From the NCBI GenBank assembly GCA_016946835.1, contig JACVTC010000158.1, positions 347,501 through 387,246 of the forward strand: 39,746 nt of DNA, in the 5' to 3' direction. A model generated the notes under the pieces. That model was given only the letters and a program-made list of their open reading frames with translations. It was not told the origin of the DNA and made no database searches. This document shows, piece after piece, positions 34,532 through 39,746 of the stretch; positions within the stretch are counted from its first letter, which is position 1, and each line of letters starts with the position of its first letter. This stretch comes from Neocallimastix lanati (nom. inval.) (lineage: Eukaryota > Neocallimastigomycota > Neocallimastigomycetes > Neocallimastigales > Neocallimastigaceae). The position numbers were made by a program, and so were the translations under genes.

Positions 34532-35197
34532 TTATAATATATTACAAGAGCATGAACTGTTAGTAGCAGCATATGGATTATCACGTTTTTCAATTGGTCC
34601 CCAAACAGATGGAACAAGTGGGTCCTTTACACTAACAGTATAGTTTACAAGTCTATTTTTCAAAGTATTAAAATTTTAATATTCTTTAGTTACTTTTTCT
34701 CTTTACTTTTTTATTATTTTCATATTTTCATAATTTAAATTATTATTTTCTACTTACGAGCCTGCTGCTTTAGAAACTGGAATAGTTTGTAAACGAAGTT
34801 GATCTCTTAAACGATTAGTTAAACGACAAAGCTTTTGATATTTTCTTTCTGCAGCTTGTTGCATTTTTCTCTGACGGTATGCCATTGCAGCATCTGGATT
34901 AACATTATAAAGCATTGTAGCAGATGGATTCATTCCCATACCATTTGAATTTTGAATTCTGTATTGTTTTTGTTGATATTGAGCAGCTTGTTGCGCTGAA
35001 TAGTATTGTTGTGCTTGTTGTTGTTGCATAGAAGTTGGACTATATTTATAATTGCCAGAACCATAACTATTATTATATGAAGGAGAATAACCATTTGGAG
35101 AATAACCATTTGGTGAATAATCATTATATTCATATTGGGAATTTGACATTTGATCGTAGGCAGCTTGTCTGCCGCGACTTTGATAATTGTATGACAT
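34532..35197 (-). CDS. G-protein gamma subunit, two exons
   Basis: Exons (minus): 34758-35197 and 34532-34652, with a 105-nt intron (donor GTAAGTAG, acceptor AATAG, phase 2). The total of 561 nt gives 186 aa. The C-terminal third is a classic fungal G-gamma: a coiled-coil helix (RKYQKLCRLTNRLRDQLRLQ), IPVSKAAGSLVNY, the signature KDPLVPSVWGPIEKRDNPYA, and a terminal C-S-C-N-I-L. CNIL is a CaaX box; the final L predicts geranylgeranylation rather than farnesylation, and the cysteine two before it may be palmitoylated as in yeast Ste18. It should pair with G-beta and tether the dimer to the plasma membrane. The first 100 residues are unusual: Y/N/S-rich with three NGYSP-type repeats and a Q-rich stretch, doubling the usual fungal length of about 90-110 aa. 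The C-terminal exon would be missed by a simple open-frame scan. Confidence 0.92.
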
Positions 35198-38100
35198 CTT
35201 TTGAATCTATTAATCTATATTTTAACGTAATTTTTTTTTCTATTACTTTTTTATATATGGTTTACTTTCACTATATAAATATAAAAGAAAAATTCTTTAT
35301 TAATATTACACTTATTACTTCTCAAATTATATATTATTATATTATATATACCTTTTTATGGCGTCTTTTGTTTATTAATGTTTCTTTCTAAAGAAAAACT
35401 TCTGCAAATATCTTTTATTTACAATTACTTTTATTACTACTTTATTTTATTTTATTTTTAGTTTTTCTTTATTCCAAAATAATTAATATTGACTTTATTT
35501 TAAATAATTTAATTTTAAAAATAAAAAAAAAATATTAATTACTTCCTATTATAACTTCCTACTTCTTATTGCTAAACTTATAATATTTATTTGAATTTTA
35601 TTATTTAGCTTAAATTAATATTATTGGCCTTGTATATATACAATAAACCTTCACTATTCCTTAATTTTAAAAGTTTAAAAAAAAAAAAAAAAGATATTAA
35701 GAAAAAGAAATCTACTTTGACTATTTCTTTTCCTTTTTAATTACAATATAAGAAATTTTTCTTTTTTTTTTTTTTTTTATTATTATTTATTATTTATATT
35801 TTAGAAAAAAAAATTTTAATTTTAAAAAGAAAAATATTTGTTTTTATATTATTTTTTATTTTTTTATTTATTTATTTTATTTTAATCAATTAATTATTAT
35901 TTTTTTTATATTGTTTTAAATATTTTATTTAAAACACTATAGTATTATAGTAATATATATATTATATAATAATAATTATATAATAATTAATATATTATAA
36001 TATATTAATAATTATAAAGTTTTATTAAATTATAAAACTTTAATATAATCTATAAGAATAAGCTTATATATACATATTACACACAAAAAAAAAAAATTTC
36101 ATTACACAAAAAAAAAATAAAATATTTTAAATATTACACAAATATAAATAGCTTAGAAAATAATTGAGTATTTATAATTATTTTTAAATTGATATATTAA
36201 AATTTAATATGTTAATTTATTAGGTCAATTTATTTTTATTATAAAAAAATGTAATTTGAATATTATTTTATTCACTATTATTAATATAAAAAAAAATAAA
36301 TAAATATTGTTTTTAATAATTATTGTTTTATTATAATTATAGTAAAAGATAATTATAAAATTTTAATGTATTATTAAATCTTTAATATACTATAATGAAG
36401 TGTGATTTATATTAATATAGTAATTCTATTCAATTTAATATATTATAATATATTAATAGATTAAAATAATATAAATGTTTTATAATTTATTATTAATATA
36501 GTTATATATTATCTTTCTTTATTTCATATTTTTTTTTCTTATAGAAAATAATTTTGAAAAAGAATTTATTATTATTATTATTTTTATTTATACTATTTTA
36601 ATTTCAATTATTCAATATATTATAGATATTACAAGGGTTATTTATATATTATATATAATTGAGTAAAAAATATTTATCTCAAAAAAAAAAAAAAAATTAT
36701 TTTTTATTTGTTAATTTAATATTTATATATATTATATAAATTTGATAATTAAATGCATTTTCAATTAATAAAAAACAATTTTTTTTATTCAACATAATCA
36801 GTATTATAAAATTATATGAAATTATATAATTAAATTGCAATAATATTAATAACAATATTACAATTTTTATTAATTATTTTATTTTTATAATTATTATTGT
36901 AATTATTTTATTATAATAAAATTCAATGATATTAATAAAAATATTATTTTTTTATTTTATTCTATTCTTATAATTGTAATTGCAATACTACTATTATTTA
37001 TTGTAATAATTATTTTATAATTATGGATATGCTTATTATTGTAATTGTTAGACTATGTGAACTAGATGAAATATGAAAAATAGTCTTTAAATGCATTGAA
37101 ACATATTGTAATATTGATGATATAATATATAAAAATATTTACTTTAGAAGAATAATTATATAAATTATCAATTCCTGACTTTTAACTAATAATTATAAAT
37201 ATTATAATTATAAATATTATAATTATTTTTAAAATTCAAAAAAAAAAAAAAATTTTAAAAAGGAAATAATTTTTTTCACTTTTTAGATTAGGAATAGGAA
37301 AATAAATAATTGATACTTAATATTTGATGTTTAAAGTTTATTTTTCTATATTTTTTTAATTAGATTTCTACAAAAACTTTTTATTCAATGTTCATTATTA
37401 ATTTATATTTAACTTTAATTAATAATAAAAACTAAATATGCCTTTAAGAAAATAAAAAAATTATATCATTTAAGATAAAATAAACCGAAATAAATAGTGA
37501 AAGTAGTAGAAAAGAGTCAAGTATTATTAATAATAAAATAATATAATATAATATAATAAAATTTATAATTAATTATAAAAAGTATTATTATCAATAATAA
37601 TAATTGTACTTAATTATTAATATATATTCATATAATATTCTAATTCTAATTATTAAATTTTCATATTAATTTTTTTAATATTATTAATGCAAATTTAATA
37701 TGAAATAAAGTTAAAAAGTACAATAAAACAAAATTTGATTAAAAAAAATTTTTTTTTTTTTAGAAAAAATTGAACAAAAATATATTAAATAGAAAAAACA
37801 TTAATATTATTTGAAATGTAAAGTTAATTAATAATTTTTATGTATATGTATATCTATATTAATAATATAGAAACAATAAAAATAATTATAAATTTGTATA
37901 AATATAAATATATAAATGAATAAATATATTTATAAATAATTATAAATAAAAAATTAATAATTGAAATAAATATATATATATATATATTTTAATTATTATA
38001 ATCATTAATAGTACTAATTATTATAATAATTAATAATACGATTTATTAATCAAATAATCAAATAATATTAAATATAATTGAAACATATCTTTACTAATTT

Positions 38101-38228
38101 TATATTTTTTTTTCATTTAATTGAATTTCTGTTTTTGAAGAAAAGTTAAAACTTTAGAAAAAAAAAAGGAATATTTTTATTATTATTTTTATTATTGTAT
38201 TTTTTTATCCAAAATCAAAAGCAAATTA

Positions 38229-38269
<41 letters not shown>

Positions 38270-39067
38270 ATCAAAGTATATATTAATAATTAATAATATT
38301 AATTATTTTATTTACTAGATTATTCAAATTAAAATATAAAATATACTATTTATTATATTATTGTTTTATTTATTTATGTAACATATGTAACATTTAACAT
38401 TTAATTGCACCAAAAATGCGTTTAAATTTTTAGAAAGTACCGTATTAATTAATAACTTTATTTATAGTAAAACATTTGTACTTTGATTTCTTGTCATACA
38501 TGATTGTAATACATTCATCCATTACACCAAATTATTATTATTATTACAGTTTAAAAAATGGAGATTTTCTGATGTTATTTACCTTTTCTTAAACAATAAA
38601 TAAAAATATCAATGGTAATTTCGATTAAAATATTTAAGTAGAAAAAACTACAATAATTAAAAATATAATCAAATATAGGAATAATCATAAATTATAAATT
38701 ATTTGTAATTTATATTAATATAATATTCAATATGATTTATTTATTATTATTTTTTTAATAATATATATTTTTCTTTGTTAAAACTATTTTATTTTTGTTA
38801 TTAACGAAATACCTCAAATTGAAAAATATTTTTATTTTTTTTATTAATATATATATTTTTATTATGTTACATTTTATATATATATATATTTTTTTTATTT
38901 GTTTCATTTTTTATTTTTTTTTTAATTTGTTTTGAAATAATAAAAAGAACGTTTTATTTAAAATTTTACATATTCTTTTATATTAATATTAAACTTTTTT
39001 GTGTTTTTTTTTTTTTTATTTTATTTTATTTTTTTTAAAAAAAAAAAAAAAGGAAAAAGTACCCATA

Positions 39068-39111
<44 letters not shown>

Positions 39112-39693
39112 TAGAACCATGTATTATATTTGTTAAAAAAAAATAATGTATAAAATATACACTTGTACTTCATTATTCATTTATTTTCATACACTTATTT
39201 TTATTTTTAATGTTCATAAATTACTATTAGTTATAATTTTTTTTTTAAATATTAGCATTAATACCCTCGTTAATAGAATATATTGTGACAGTTTAACTTT
39301 AGTATGATAATTGTTCATCGTTCATCATACACTGTAAATATCAAAGTATATAAGAATTATACACAAAAAAGTATCCATTTATAATTATAATACATCTAAT
39401 TAATTAATTATTTATTAATAAAAAGACTACAATACATATGACAAAGTTTAATTCTTGTCAAAAAAAAAAAAAAAAAAAAAATGCAAATGATAAATATTAC
39501 GAATGACCAACCTAAATTTTAATTAATTATTTGTTTTATATATAATTGTATTAATAATAAATTATACCCAAAAAACAAAAAAAAACAAACAAAAAAAAAA
39601 TAAACTAAAATAAAAAAAAAAAATAAAAAATAAACTAAAATAAAAAAAAATATATATATTTTATATATAATTGTATTAATAATAAATTATACC

Positions 39694-39728
<35 letters not shown>

Positions 39729-39746
39729 AAAATAAAAAAAATAAAA
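35198..39746. other. Gene-free AT-rich DNA
   Basis: Long A/T-only stretch with an A-tract at 38229-38267 and a T-tract at 39070-39110. Two patches of richer composition, about 38380-38600 and 39110-39360, have short frames on both strands but no splice-consistent gene. Small inverted repeats occur (for example 36015-36042). The right end carries a short duplication (39534-39700). The 5' UTR/promoter of the G-gamma gene lies just right of 35197. Confidence 0.6.
39534..39700. repeat. 42-bp direct repeat at 125-bp spacing
   Basis: TTTTATATATAATTGTATTA plus 22 further bases occurs at 39534-39575 and 39659-39700. The spacer itself has TAAACTAAAATAAAAAAAAA twice (39601 and 39631), so this is a nested tandem duplication. 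Confidence 0.85.

Noticed and set aside
35035-35391. Plus-strand 118-codon frame
   Set aside because: Antisense shadow of G-gamma exon 1 running into AT-rich upstream DNA.

Overview
This is a nuclear segment from an extremely AT-rich eukaryote, most likely an anaerobic gut fungus (Neocallimastigomycota). The assignment rests on three things. Intergenic DNA is almost only A and T, full of homopolymers and TTTA/TTA microsatellites. Genes carry short GT-AG introns. The G-protein gamma subunit has the fungal C-terminal signature (KDPLVPSVWGP followed by a CaaX box), and one intronless gene looks bacterial. Dictyostelids are the main alternative; the fungal-type G-gamma argues against them. The phylum call is inference.

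Layout. 1-10800 is a cluster of three paralogous six-TM voltage-gated-type K+ channel genes: one cut by the left edge (minus strand), one complete minus-strand gene (four exons) and one complete plus-strand gene (six exons), the last two head to head. A tRNA-derived SINE with a 14-bp target-site duplication and an A-tail sits between the divergent genes; it is the only GC-rich island in the window. 13707-15077 is a single-exon ZPR1 zinc-finger protein gene. 17105-17776 is an intronless, bacterial-looking isoprenylcysteine-methyltransferase-like membrane protein gene. 19752-22304 (minus) is an eight-exon gene for a YbaK/aminoacyl-tRNA-deacylase-fold protein, reconstructed here from scattered exons including an 8-nt micro-exon; one intron holds about 370 bp of (TTA)n. 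24363-26816 (minus) encodes an 817-aa vWA (MIDAS) protein of unknown function. 28420-29479 looks like a non-autonomous terminal-inverted-repeat element with short GC-containing sub-repeats. 31331-32023 (minus) encodes a LURP-one-related/tubby-like protein. 34532-35197 (minus) is a two-exon G-protein gamma subunit with a Q/Y-rich N-terminal extension. 35198-39746 shows no convincing gene.

There is no operon logic: these are separate eukaryotic genes. The channel cluster is a local gene-family expansion. G-gamma (signalling), ZPR1 (eEF1A/proliferation-linked) and the deacylase-fold protein (translation quality control) are unrelated housekeeping or signalling genes. Exon structures were assembled by eye from reading frame, splice sites and paralogue agreement; all spliced lengths close in frame, but no transcript evidence was available.
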